Shown in pieces: positions 9,380 through 17,825 of a stretch of DNA of 64,000 nt. The DNA comes from CALBPI01 sp038531945. GTDB taxonomy: Bacteria > Pseudomonadota > Gammaproteobacteria > Steroidobacterales > Woeseiaceae. The position numbers and the translations under genes are program-made. Location of the stretch: positions 496,001-560,000 of the forward strand of contig JBCBBH010000002.1 in NCBI GenBank assembly GCA_038531945.1, given 5' to 3'. Each line of letters starts with the position of its first letter. Position 1 is the stretch's first letter. Below the pieces are notes generated by a model. That model saw only the letters and a program-made list of their open reading frames with translations, had not been told where the DNA came from and searched no databases.

Positions 9380-10372
9380 TTAGCCTGACCGCGCTGCGGC
9401 TCGATCTACCACGGCGCATACACTTTCGACGGTCTTGACGATATCGAAGTTGCGCATCGCAAAGGCGCGCGATTCGTGACACAGGCGTATGCGTTCGTCA
9501 TCAGACGCTTCATGAAAATGCCTCAACAGTGAGCTCAACTCTGATGCCGTGAGATAGGTGTTTTCTTGCGCTACCAGTTCCTCCGCACCTTCCCAACGGT
9601 GCGACACGCAATAGCATCCCATCGCCATCGCTTCCATTGGTGCAACCTGAAGACCTTCCGAATAACTATGCGAAATAAAAACATCGATGTTGCCGTACCA
9701 GGTCTCCGGATTGTCAACGTGACCTTCAAGGATCACGTGATCCTCGACATCGAGCATCTTGATCAGAGACCGAATTGCTCGCATGTAGTCCTCGTGCCAT
9801 GCGGATGCGCCACCGGCGACGAACAGCTTTAGGTTGTGCGACTTTAAGACGGGCGCCGTATCCAGGATTAGCTCGTACACCCGCTTGCGTGGCCCGATAT
9901 GACAAAGCGTTCCGAGATGACCGCTGTAGTGTCGTTCCAGGAACTCGAATTTCCTGAGATCGACAGATGCGCCAATCACGTGCGTCTTTCGTGCCTGCGC
10001 GGGAAATTTCTCAAGGAACTCGGCTTCTTTGGCCGCACTGACCAGGATGATCTCATCGACGTTGTCCCAATTGATTTGCTCGGCGAAACCGTACATCTCA
10101 TAACGATGAAGACGTGTGACGATGCGGCAGCTTTTTGGCAGTTGACTGGCGATCGCAAGATGGCTGCTTGCCCACTCGAAGAACACCACGTCGTTGGCCT
10201 GCATAAAGCGCTGCAAGCTGCTCGAAACCCGTTCCAAAGGGACAGGCTGATCGATGAACGGAAGCTTTAACGTCCGTCTTTTGTGAACCGTTGTGTCATA
10301 GCGAGACTGGAACTCTGCGAAAATCTCATTAAAGAATCCCCAGGTCTCGTAATTGACCACGCCTAGCTTCAT
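9380..10372 (-). CDS. glycosyltransferase, GT4/GT-B fold
   Basis: 330 residues, ATG at 10372. The C-terminal half has the GT-B donor site: LGTLCHIGPRKRVYELI (about 154-170), then EGHVDNPETWYGNIDVFISHS and the E-x7-E-like EGLQVAPMEAMAMG (about 237-250). The N-terminal half is short and contains VFFEWASSHLAIASQLP, resembling glycosyltransferases that act on membrane-bound acceptors. It probably transfers a hexose from a nucleotide sugar to the lipid-linked oligosaccharide in the cytoplasm. It stands alone on the minus strand, with its own 375-bp upstream region facing the ABC exporter. Confidence 0.85.
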   Translation of the reverse strand: MKLGVVNYETWGFFNEIFAEFQSRYDTTVHKRRTLKLPFIDQPVPLERVSSSLQRFMQANDVVFFEWASSHLAIASQLPKSCRIVTRLHRYEMYGFAEQINWDNVDEIILVSAAKEAEFLEKFPAQARKTHVIGASVDLRKFEFLERHYSGHLGTLCHIGPRKRVYELILDTAPVLKSHNLKLFVAGGASAWHEDYMRAIRSLIKMLDVEDHVILEGHVDNPETWYGNIDVFISHSYSEGLQVAPMEAMAMGCYCVSHRWEGAEELVAQENTYLTASELSSLLRHFHEASDDERIRLCHESRAFAMRNFDIVKTVESVCAVVDRAAARSG

Positions 10373-10747
10373 TGCACGCTCTCTCTATCCCAGGTCGCGA
10401 CATCATAATCAGTAGAAATCGCAGAATGTTATAATAATCAGCTACTTGGATGGTTACCAGCGGAAGTTCGCTGCGTCGTCATTCTGCGCAACGCTGCCGC
10501 TCAGCTGTCGACGCCCATAAGCTGCCACTCATCAGACCGAAGTCGCAGTGGTTAGTGTGACTCGGGCTGGAGTATTTGCCCGAGGAGTGTACTAGACTTG
10601 CCGCTGCCGGCTATGCACTGGTCATCATTTTTTGCACCGCAGGTTGCGAGGGATTGGGGATACTATCAATGGGTTGGCATCGCCTTCAGCAACGGCGCAG
10701 CCTGCTTGCTTTCGCATGAGACCTTGTGTTCGCACTAAACCAACAAA
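10373..10747. other. divergent intergenic region, glycosyltransferase / ABC flippase
   Basis: 375 bp between two divergent genes, so it must carry both promoters. The part next to the glycosyltransferase is AT-rich and contains TATAATAATC at about 10429-10438 (a possible plus-strand -10 with no good -35). Short hairpins are CAGCGGAAGTTCGCTG (about 10458-10473) and GGGC...GCCC around 10564-10581. A 41-codon open frame (10613-10738) has no ribosome binding site and is not called. No riboswitch or repeat is recognised. Confidence 0.4.
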
Positions 10748-12571
10748 ATGTTCGCCAACTACAAAAAACTGTTTGGAATTCTGACACCGAGTGAGAAGCG
10801 CAAAGCGGTCATCGTCTGTCTGCTGATGGTAGTCATCTCAGTGGTCGAGGTGGCCGGCGTAGCTTCGATCATGCCGTTCATTGCGGTTTTGTCAGACCCT
10901 GAATTAATCCAGACTAATCCGTACTTCGCAAAACTGTATGCGATCACAGGTTTCGAATCGGCGAAGTCCTTTACGTTCTTTCTTGGCATCCTGTTTTTTT
11001 GCATTTTGATCGCTGGTCTCATCGTGCAAGCGTTTGGTGCGTGGGGGTTGTTGAGATTCGCGCACATGCGCAATTACCACTGGTCCAAAACGCTGTTCGA
11101 GGGCTACCTCAAGCAGCCTTACGAGTGGTTTCTGAATCGACACAGCGCCCAGTTGGTGACCTCCGTGATCAACGAGGTGAATCAAGTTGTCAACAAGATG
11201 TTGGTGCCGGCATTGCAGGTCATAGCCAGCACTTTCACATGCATCATGTTGCTCGTCCTTCTTGTGTTCGCGGATCCCGTACTCGCGTTTGCTTCCGGCG
11301 CGATCCTCGGATTGCTGTTCCTGTGTATGTCTTTGGTTCTGAAAGCCAGAGTGAACCGATATGGTGAACAACAGTTGGTGGCGCGACGTGCACGTCAGAT
11401 GGTCGCTCAAGAGGCGTTTACCGGCGTCAAGGATGTTCAGGTTCAAGGGATCGAGTCGAATCGAGTCGATGCGTTTGCTGAACCTTCCTATACGTTTTGC
11501 CGCACGACGATCAACGTCGCTGCCGCAGGACAACTACCGCACTTCGTAACACAGGGCTTCCTGTTCGGCGGGATGTTTTTGGTGCTGCTCTACCTGCTTG
11601 CGTTTTACGGCGGTTTGCAAGATGCGTTGCCGATTATCGCTCTATTTGCACTCGCGACTTATCGGCTACTCCCGAACATCCAGAAAATCTACTCAAACTC
11701 GACCACCATGCAAGGCGCTGGTCCGCTGTTCGATGCAGTCAGTCAAGACATCATCGCGACTCGTGAACACCTCGAAGCGATTTCGCAAGCTGATGAAACG
11801 GACGACATCGAGCAGATTACCTTGCATGATTCGGTCGACTTGAAAGACGTAGTTTATCGTTATCCCGGTCAACAGCGCGCGACCCTGGATTCGCTGAATC
11901 TGAGTGTGCCGGCGCGCTCTATGGTGGGGTTGATCGGCAGCTCTGGGTCCGGAAAGACTACGATTCTCGATATTATCCTCGGTCTGCTCAGGCCGTCCGC
12001 AGGCAGTCTGATGGTCGATGGGCAACCGATAACCGATAGCATGATCTCGCGCTGGCGGCGGCTGATTGGCTATGTGCCGCAACAGGTGTTCCTGGTCGAC
12101 GATACGCTGACTGCGAATATTGCTTTCGGTATTCGCGAACGCGATATCGATGACGAGAAGGTGAGCGCGGCCGCACGGAAAGCCAACCTGCATGATTTCA
12201 TTGAGTCCGAGCTTCCCGAAGGCTACGCGACTATGGTGGGAGACAACGGCGTTCGCCTGTCGGGTGGGCAGAAACAGCGAATTGGGATTGCGCGGGCGTT
12301 ATACCATGATCCTGAGTTGCTCATTTTTGATGAGGCTACCAGTGCTCTGGACTCCGCAACGGAGAAGGCCGTGATGGAAGCGATAACGAGTCTCGGTGGT
12401 GAGAAAACCATCATATTGGTCGCCCATCGTCTAAGTACGCTGGAACAGTGCGACACCATCTACTTGCTGGACAAGGGGAAAGTCGAGGCGAGCGGCAGTT
12501 ACTCCGAAGTCATTTCTACGGGCGAGAAGCTATTGGCGAACGACACGGAAACTCAAGACATCAACTCATAG
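10748..12571 (+). CDS. PglK-like ABC flippase for lipid-linked glycan
   Basis: 607 residues with a six-helix permease (about 1-330) fused to an ATPase (about 350-600). The N-terminus LFGILTPSEKRKAVIVCLL and the following VVEVAGVASIMPFIAVLSDP match the PglK/WlaB type that flips undecaprenyl-diphosphate oligosaccharides. The ATPase is complete: Walker A GSSGSGKTT (about 396-404), Q-loop PQQVFLVDD, signature LSGGQKQRIGIARAL (about 503-517), Walker B LLIFDEATSALD and switch His VAHRLSTL. It probably moves the lipid-linked repeat unit, possibly already sulfated, to the periplasm, where the ligase/polymerase at 1179 could use it. The 3' end overlaps the convergent sulfotransferase gene by 19 bp. 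Confidence 0.9.
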   Translation: MFANYKKLFGILTPSEKRKAVIVCLLMVVISVVEVAGVASIMPFIAVLSDPELIQTNPYFAKLYAITGFESAKSFTFFLGILFFCILIAGLIVQAFGAWGLLRFAHMRNYHWSKTLFEGYLKQPYEWFLNRHSAQLVTSVINEVNQVVNKMLVPALQVIASTFTCIMLLVLLVFADPVLAFASGAILGLLFLCMSLVLKARVNRYGEQQLVARRARQMVAQEAFTGVKDVQVQGIESNRVDAFAEPSYTFCRTTINVAAAGQLPHFVTQGFLFGGMFLVLLYLLAFYGGLQDALPIIALFALATYRLLPNIQKIYSNSTTMQGAGPLFDAVSQDIIATREHLEAISQADETDDIEQITLHDSVDLKDVVYRYPGQQRATLDSLNLSVPARSMVGLIGSSGSGKTTILDIILGLLRPSAGSLMVDGQPITDSMISRWRRLIGYVPQQVFLVDDTLTANIAFGIRERDIDDEKVSAAARKANLHDFIESELPEGYATMVGDNGVRLSGGQKQRIGIARALYHDPELLIFDEATSALDSATEKAVMEAITSLGGEKTIILVAHRLSTLEQCDTIYLLDKGKVEASGSYSEVISTGEKLLANDTETQDINS

Positions 12572-13374
12572 CCGAAGAACGCCAGAACTTCCGTGTGTCG
12601 TCTCAAGACATTTGATATGGCCTCTATATCATCGTCATTAAGTTTCGCGATCTGGCGCGAGTTTTGGTTCGCAATTGCCTGCGGTGCATAGTCTTTGACG
12701 CGCACCTTGGCTTCAAAGTCGATCGTGTCGGTAATCTCCGGCATGTCCAGCGTCCGAGCTACCGAAGCGGGTTCAGCGCAAAACTGTTCGTAGGTGAGCA
12801 GTGGGGCGCCAAACTCGTTCTTGATTTTCATCACCCTCGTGCTTCGTCCAACCCACGCTTCGCCGATTTCGGTAAGAACCGACTGTCTCTGTTCATCGGT
12901 CAGTTCATCGATTGGGTAGTTTCTGTGCAGGATGCTGGAGCAATTCGCGTAGGGGTCGCGATTGTTGACGAGCAAAGAGCTATTTGGAAACACGGACAGC
13001 AGGTCATGAATCCGCACCATGTTAGGTGGACTTTTTTCCAGGATCATCGTTGTGTCCGGCTTTTGCTTTGTCTGTTTTTGCGCTTTCGCGAGCCACACGG
13101 ACTTTACCGATCGATAATTAATGGGCTTATCCGAATCCCATCGGTCCGGTTCACACATGCCTGGAACCAGCCACTGTCCCTCTCCGTCATGCCTTAGCAG
13201 CGATACTCGATCGCTGGTTGCCATGAGATTCGCGAAAGCGGTGGATCCGGAATAGGGGGGTGTGATCACAAACAAAAAATGGAATTGAGCATCGTCGGCG
13301 TAACTCGGATTCGGCCAACGAGGAAGCAGGTAGGTGTTGTAGGCCCTACGGAGGATTCTCATCAGTCTGTTCAT
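12553..13374 (-). CDS. sulfotransferase family protein
   Basis: 273 residues from the ATG at 13374, with GGGAG 7 nt upstream. An open frame runs on to 13632, but its first 86 codons are low-complexity, unlike protein, and overlap the next gene. The PAPS loop is VITPPYSGSTAFANLM (about 36-51), an unusual PPYSGST version of the normal K-S-G-T loop, with Tyr where Lys normally stands. SLLVNNRDPYANCSS (about 128-142) is the 3'-phosphate-binding segment. A Lys-Ser-Pro stretch (MILEKSPPNMVRI) is typical of bacterial branched sulfotransferases. It is the fifth sulfotransferase of the locus and lies 61 bp downstream of a glycosyltransferase on the same strand, so the two probably form an operon. Confidence 0.78.
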   Translation of the reverse strand: MNRLMRILRRAYNTYLLPRWPNPSYADDAQFHFLFVITPPYSGSTAFANLMATSDRVSLLRHDGEGQWLVPGMCEPDRWDSDKPINYRSVKSVWLAKAQKQTKQKPDTTMILEKSPPNMVRIHDLLSVFPNSSLLVNNRDPYANCSSILHRNYPIDELTDEQRQSVLTEIGEAWVGRSTRVMKIKNEFGAPLLTYEQFCAEPASVARTLDMPEITDTIDFEAKVRVKDYAPQAIANQNSRQIAKLNDDDIEAISNVLRRHTEVLAFFGYELMS

Positions 13375-13435
13375 GACCGACTCCCTATCGGTACATTGGT
13401 CCGGAGCACAGCGTCGCGGGCGCTTTCGGCCACTA

Positions 13436-14593
13436 TCACGTCGTGAATGGAAGTACTTCTTGATTCGCTTGTTCGAAAGCTCTTGTGCATGCGTCAAGAC
13501 TGTACAGCGTATCGGCGGTCTGTTTAGCCAGAGCGCCCATTGCCTTGCGTCGGTCAACATTCGCCATGAGCTGCATGAGATGCTCTGACGCAGATTCGAT
13601 GTCTCCGTCGCGAAAGAACAAACCGGTTTCATCGTGGACGAGGGACTGGGTCACCGAAGGAATGTCAGGGACCAGAACAGGCAGTCCGGCGCTCATGTAT
13701 TCCACGATCGATAACGAGAATCCTTCACCGAGTGCAGCGTGGAATGCAACGTCCGCGCAATTTAGAAGTTCATGTACGTCGGTTCGAAAACCCAGCAGCT
13801 TGACGTGGTCCTGCAATTCAAGTCGCTCGACCTGGCGCTTAAGTTCTGGCATCGCAGGGCCGTCGCCTGCGATCAAGAAAACAAAATCGGCGCTGGTTGC
13901 CTTGGTCTTCAATGCTGCTGCGCAGTCGATAATGAAATCCAGTCTTTTGTACGGGTTGGCGCGCCCTGTGGAAACAACGACAAATGTGCTTTGACCGATT
14001 CCAAGTGCTCGGCGAGTTTCGGTTGAATCCATGGACTCCAAATTGAGCGGGACGATGCCATTCTGGACCACAATGAGTTTCTCTGGCGGTACTCTACCGT
14101 TAGCCAGGTTTCGGTTGCGCATATGATCGGAGACACAATAAACCGCCGTTGCGGTGATTGAGGGTATGCGGTGCACGACTGATTTCAAAAAGCCCTTTAC
14201 ACCTCCCACCGGCGGACGATCGCCCGGCGTGTGATCGTGGACCAGAATATTCTTGACGCCCAGTTGGCGTAGAGTTCGATACTGGAAATTCAGATACTTC
14301 TGATCCGTAAAGTAGATGGTTTGAATATCATTTGCTCGAAGGAAGTCTCGTACAGATTCAAACTCATCACGGGTACTCCAAGGTACGCAAAGCTCGACCG
14401 CCGTGATGTCCGACTCCGAGATTTTTTTCGACAGCCCCGCTATCTTCGGGTACGCAACAAATGCCTGCTGGCCCTTGGTTGCGAAGTGCTGAGCCAAATT
14501 GACCCAGAAATGCTCCATCAGCCACCACGCGTACGCGGTATCGCTGGAGTGGTTACTCACCATCAGCACGTTGCCGATTTCGTTCGTCTTCAT
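13436..14593 (-). CDS. glycosyltransferase family 4 protein
   Basis: 385 residues, ATG at 14593. The C-terminal GT-B domain is clear: FVVVSTGRANPYKRLDFII (about 202-220), VKLLGFRTDVHELLNCADVAFHAA and EGFSLSIVEYMSAGLPVLVPD (about 287-307; E-x7-E with both Glu present), then HDETGLFF. The N-terminus LMVSNHSSDTAYAWWLMEH is the usual acceptor-side start. It probably adds one sugar to the growing lipid-linked oligosaccharide in the cytoplasm. It is first in a two-gene minus-strand unit with the sulfotransferase at 12553-13374, which hints that this enzyme's product may be sulfated next. Confidence 0.9.
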   Translation of the reverse strand: MKTNEIGNVLMVSNHSSDTAYAWWLMEHFWVNLAQHFATKGQQAFVAYPKIAGLSKKISESDITAVELCVPWSTRDEFESVRDFLRANDIQTIYFTDQKYLNFQYRTLRQLGVKNILVHDHTPGDRPPVGGVKGFLKSVVHRIPSITATAVYCVSDHMRNRNLANGRVPPEKLIVVQNGIVPLNLESMDSTETRRALGIGQSTFVVVSTGRANPYKRLDFIIDCAAALKTKATSADFVFLIAGDGPAMPELKRQVERLELQDHVKLLGFRTDVHELLNCADVAFHAALGEGFSLSIVEYMSAGLPVLVPDIPSVTQSLVHDETGLFFRDGDIESASEHLMQLMANVDRRKAMGALAKQTADTLYSLDACTRAFEQANQEVLPFTT

Positions 14594-14921
14594 GTCATTC
14601 GTTCGCGTCTATTGCGGCAATCGGTGATTGGTCTTGATCAAATTCACTCGATGTCAGGATACGGCCAATTTCCGGGCGGAGTGTACCTTATCCGATTCCG
14701 GCCTCACACCGATCCTGTTCGATCCCGAGCGGTTGAGTGAACGACGCTGCATAGCACGATGTTGTCTTTCCAGCGCCACGTGGAATACCTGTCTTGAGCT
14801 CGTTTTTTGTCGCTCGCGGTTTGTCGGTCACGTGCCTCAGAGAATAGCGCTCAGCAACGCGATCAACCCAGTCACGCCGTGTACAATTGGCGCGATTCGA
14901 GAGCGAAAAGGCGCGGATAGC
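14594..14921. other. divergent intergenic region between two glycosyltransferases
   Basis: 328 bp separating divergent glycosyltransferase genes. The open frame of the plus-strand gene runs back to 14628, but that stretch has no family similarity, so it is left as non-coding. A TACAAT hexamer at about 14882-14887 could be the -10 of the plus-strand gene, but no matching -35 is seen at normal spacing. No repeat or structured RNA was recognised. Confidence 0.35.
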
Positions 14922-16049
14922 ATGACGATGATCGACTTTTGGGTAATGGCGTTAGTGGCAGCCTCCGTCTACAGCTATGTCATATACCCTGGGGTCTTAC
15001 TGTTGTTGCCAAAACGATCGACCTCGGCGAACGCAGAAGCCGCGCTGCCAACCGTAAGCATCATCATTGCGGCCCACAACGAGGAGCGGCGGATTCGTGA
15101 GAAGCTCGTCAACACCAAGGCTCTGGATTATCCTCGAGAGCTGATGGAGGTGCTGGTTGCCTCGGATTGTTCCACCGACGACACCGATGCGATTGTTCTG
15201 GAAACTAACGGTGTACGCCTGATTCGCGCGGATGAACACCTCGGCAAAGAGTATGCCCAGTCCCTCGCGGTCGCGGCTGCGACAGGAGATATTCTCGTGT
15301 TCTCCGACACGGCGACATCGGTGCCCGTCGAGGCAATCCGAAACCTGGTCGAAGTGTTCTCCGACCCTGTGGTCGGTGCAGTCTCGAGCGAGGATCAGTT
15401 TGTTACAGAGGATGGATCCGTTGCGGGCGAGGGGCTTTATGTCCGCTACGAGATGTGGCTTCGTTCACTGGAGTCTCGACTGGCCGGTCTGGTTGGTCTG
15501 AGTGGTTCGTTTTTCGCGGCGCGATCATCGGTTTGCAAGGAATGGGACATCGTCTCTCCCAGCGACTTCAACACGGCGCTCAACTGCGCTCGTCAAGGGC
15601 TGGTGGCTGTCTCCAGTCCCGCGGTTATCGGAATCTACAAGGACATCAAAAATTCGACCAAAGAATTTCAACGCAAGGTTCGTACGGTTGTGCGTGGAAT
15701 GACGGCAGTTGCTCGCGCGCCGGTGGTCCTCAATCCGGCGAAAATGGGTCTGTTCGCATTTCAGGTATGGAGCCACAAGATAATGCGGTGGCTGGTTCCG
15801 TGGTTTCTTCTGGCACTGGCGGCCCTTACCGTGTTGGGCCCCAAGACGCCATTCGTGTCGCTGATTCTGATCGGGCAGATTCTTTTTTATGGCATCGCTG
15901 CGGCCGCGTGGGTTGCACCGGCGTTTCGTGAGAACGGCTTGATCCGAATCATCTTCTTTTTTGCGCAAGTCAATCTGGCGATCGCATTCGCGAGTGTCCA
16001 GTTTTTATCCGGAAAGCGGATTACGACCTGGAAACCTTCGGTCCGGTAG
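14922..16049 (+). CDS. membrane glycosyltransferase family 2
   Basis: 376 residues from the ATG at 14922, where the membrane-anchoring N-terminus begins (FWVMALVAASVYSYVIYPG). The GT-A domain shows VSIIIAAHNEERRI (about 44-57), LVASDCSTDDTDAI (first Asp pair), ILVFSDTATSVP (the D-x-D position, with SDTA) and VGAVSSEDQF. Instead of the classic Q-x-x-R-W there is FQRKVRTVVRGM. Three hydrophobic segments close the protein (about 285-365). This layout matches processive or polyprenyl-type GT2 enzymes such as hyaluronan/cellulose-synthase relatives, but the altered last motif makes processivity doubtful. It is followed after 1 bp by the DegT-like gene, so the two are co-translated. Confidence 0.88.
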   Translation: MTMIDFWVMALVAASVYSYVIYPGVLLLLPKRSTSANAEAALPTVSIIIAAHNEERRIREKLVNTKALDYPRELMEVLVASDCSTDDTDAIVLETNGVRLIRADEHLGKEYAQSLAVAAATGDILVFSDTATSVPVEAIRNLVEVFSDPVVGAVSSEDQFVTEDGSVAGEGLYVRYEMWLRSLESRLAGLVGLSGSFFAARSSVCKEWDIVSPSDFNTALNCARQGLVAVSSPAVIGIYKDIKNSTKEFQRKVRTVVRGMTAVARAPVVLNPAKMGLFAFQVWSHKIMRWLVPWFLLALAALTVLGPKTPFVSLILIGQILFYGIAAAAWVAPAFRENGLIRIIFFFAQVNLAIAFASVQFLSGKRITTWKPSVR

Positions 16050-16050
16050 C

Positions 16051-17163
16051 ATGCTGACCGCACTGCGTCCGGTTGGCGAGCCTGTGGTCAGGTCCTCACG
16101 GACCTGGCAGCCACCCGACGGCGTGGCAGTTCAGTACTTTCAGTCAGGGACTGCGGCATTAGCCGCGGTTTTGCGCGGGTATGTTTCGCGAGCCGACGTA
16201 GCCGGTGCACCGGAAGTTCTGGTGCCTGCGTACACTTGCCCTGATGTGATCAGCGCCGTTGCGTTCGCGGGGGCCAAAGCTGTGCTCGTCGATTTTGAGG
16301 CGGATCGTCCGTGGCTGTCACTCGACGCGCTCCAAGAGGCTCTCAGCCCACAGACCGTTGCTTTGGTCGGGGTGAATTTTCAGGGGATAGATGAAAGGTT
16401 GCCTGAACTACGCGCCTGGTCTGGTCGTGCACAACTGCCATTGGTCTATGACCATTGCCAGTCGTTCCCGCCGACAGACCTGGCGCGTCAAAGCAGCGAT
16501 GCACTGGTTTTCAGCCATGGCCGAGGCAAACCTGCTTGCGCTTTGGTCGGCGGCGCCACGTGGATTCCAGCGGGCTCGCGGCATGCGGCGCTTAGGCCTC
16601 CAACCGAAAGGGCTGAATCGGTCAGCGGGCTGAAGGTCTTCGCATACAACCGGGTGATCCGACCCTGGCTCTACTCGCTGTTGTTGAAAATCCCCGGATT
16701 GGGAATCGGTGAGACTCGATTTCACGAGTTACAGAAGATCAATGGCTTGTCGGCGCAAGCTGTCGAACAAGTCGAGGCGGCTATCGCGAATCATCTCGCT
16801 CAGACCGATTTCAATCAGCGTCGTAAAATGTACGCTGACTTGTTCGCACGGCAACCGACTTGGTTGGATTTGCCAACGGTTTGCGGGGCGGTCGACGTAC
16901 GACCCTTGTTGAGATATACAGTGCTGGCTCCAGAGGGGGTCGATCGGGACGCGCTGCTTGCCAAGCTGGGCCGGCTAGGAGCAACCCGCCTGTATCCGTG
17001 CACGTTGGAAAAAATCCCTGGGGTCAAAACTCATTTGGGGGCGTCCGCAAGGGTCAACCCCAACGCTGAGGCGTTTGCACGTCGGCTCGTAACGCTGCCC
17101 ATTCACTCCGACGTGAAATTGCACCACGTCGAACGCATCGAACAAGTCCTTCGAGGTCTCTAG
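16051..17163 (+). CDS. DegT/DnrJ/EryC1-type PLP enzyme
   Basis: 370 residues from the ATG at 16051, 1 bp after the stop of the glycosyltransferase. Visible features of the sugar-aminotransferase fold are YFQSGTAALAAVL (about 29-41, PLP phosphate binding), LVPAYTCPDVISAVAFAGA, LVYDHCQSFPP (Asp that pairs with the PLP nitrogen) and ALVFSHGRGKPACALVGGA (about 155-173; GRGK carries the candidate Schiff-base Lys). Typical members make amino sugars on nucleotide-sugar substrates, but the divergent loop and length suggest an atypical branch. An amino sugar in the glycan would fit the deacetylase and N-sulfation idea. The last 4 bp overlap the convergent lipoprotein gene. Confidence 0.75.
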   Translation: MLTALRPVGEPVVRSSRTWQPPDGVAVQYFQSGTAALAAVLRGYVSRADVAGAPEVLVPAYTCPDVISAVAFAGAKAVLVDFEADRPWLSLDALQEALSPQTVALVGVNFQGIDERLPELRAWSGRAQLPLVYDHCQSFPPTDLARQSSDALVFSHGRGKPACALVGGATWIPAGSRHAALRPPTERAESVSGLKVFAYNRVIRPWLYSLLLKIPGLGIGETRFHELQKINGLSAQAVEQVEAAIANHLAQTDFNQRRKMYADLFARQPTWLDLPTVCGAVDVRPLLRYTVLAPEGVDRDALLAKLGRLGATRLYPCTLEKIPGVKTHLGASARVNPNAEAFARRLVTLPIHSDVKLHHVERIEQVLRGL

Positions 17164-17561
17164 TTCGCCTGCTTCGTAATTTCATTGGAGAGCGCGCTTT
17201 CGATGCCATTGGCACGAAACGCGGTCATCGCAACGTAGTAGGTCCCCGCGGGCACGGAGTCGACGACGAACCGGGTTAGTCCCGGGTTGCTCACCGCGGT
17301 CATCTGGTTATACACACCGGGTGTGGTGCCGTAATAAAACCTGTAGCCCGCCAAGTCCTCGAGCACAGACCCGTCAGTTTTCGCCGTGGGTGGCGTCCAC
17401 GCAACCTCGAAGCTCGCGATCGGTGGCCCGACCACGTCGCCGGGTGGTGTGACCGTCGCGGACTGCATCGGGCCGCCTCCGCCACCGCCACCACAGCCCA
17501 TCAGGGTTGCAAAGCCGATTAAACATAAGGAGCGAATTACGTTAAAACGTTGTTCAGACAC
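17160..17561 (-). CDS. small lipoprotein with fibronectin type III-like domain
   Basis: About 133 residues. The start is taken as the GTG at 17561; a TTG at 17564 is adjacent and no ATG is available, so the start is unsure. The N-terminus is a lipoprotein signal, SLCLIGFATLMGC, followed by a glycine run. The rest is one FN3-like beta-sandwich (FEVAWTPPTAKTDGS, LAGYRFYYGT, GTYYVAMTAF, ESALSNEI). This domain is clearly homologous to the C-terminus of the larger lipoprotein at 17826-19163 (LNWTPPDRREDGT, LAGYRVYYGQ, GTWYIAISAI, ESVLSNEV), so the two are partial paralogues. It is probably a cell-surface protein that binds or organises the exported polysaccharide. Confidence 0.8.
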   Translation of the reverse strand: MSEQRFNVIRSLCLIGFATLMGCGGGGGGGPMQSATVTPPGDVVGPPIASFEVAWTPPTAKTDGSVLEDLAGYRFYYGTTPGVYNQMTAVSNPGLTRFVVDSVPAGTYYVAMTAFRANGIESALSNEITKQAN

Positions 17562-17700
17562 CAAAGGAGTTGTCTCGCACAGCTTAAAACAGATTTCAGA
17601 GTGAATTCATAAGCCTACGACGTGCTACTCGCTGCCGGGCTGCTCTGAAGATCCGTAGTCTCATGCCGGGGCGCAACGTACTCAACTGTCTGCGGATCGC

Positions 17701-17725
17701 GACAAAAAACAATGGCTTTTTTGTC
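17701..17725. terminator. A/T-rich perfect inverted repeat
   Basis: GACAAAAAA, a 7-nt spacer, then TTTTTTGTC form a perfect 9-bp inverted repeat between the two lipoprotein genes. The stem is AT-rich, so it is a weak hairpin. The run of T on either strand makes it a possible bidirectional transcription stop or protein-binding site. Confidence 0.35.
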
Positions 17726-17759
17726 AGGTACTTACTCGGGGATTGTAGATTCGCTGACA

Positions 17760-17787
17760 GGAGCGATCGGCAAAGCTCGATCGCTCC
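17760..17787 (-). terminator. strong 10-bp hairpin downstream of lipoprotein gene
   Basis: GGAGCGATCG and CGATCGCTCC pair perfectly around an 8-nt loop, about 40 bp past the stop of the minus-strand lipoprotein gene. There is no T-tract directly after the stem on the minus strand, so it may protect the 3' end of the mRNA rather than act as a classical terminator. Confidence 0.5.
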
Positions 17788-17825
17788 TTGCGCAAAACGA
17801 AGGCTCTTGAGCCGGGTGCGTGGCC

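Noticed and set aside
10613..10738. 41-codon open frame starting MHWSSFFAPQVARDWGYY
   Set aside because: No ribosome binding site, no family and it lies in a promoter region. It may be a remnant or a real small gene, but I cannot support it.
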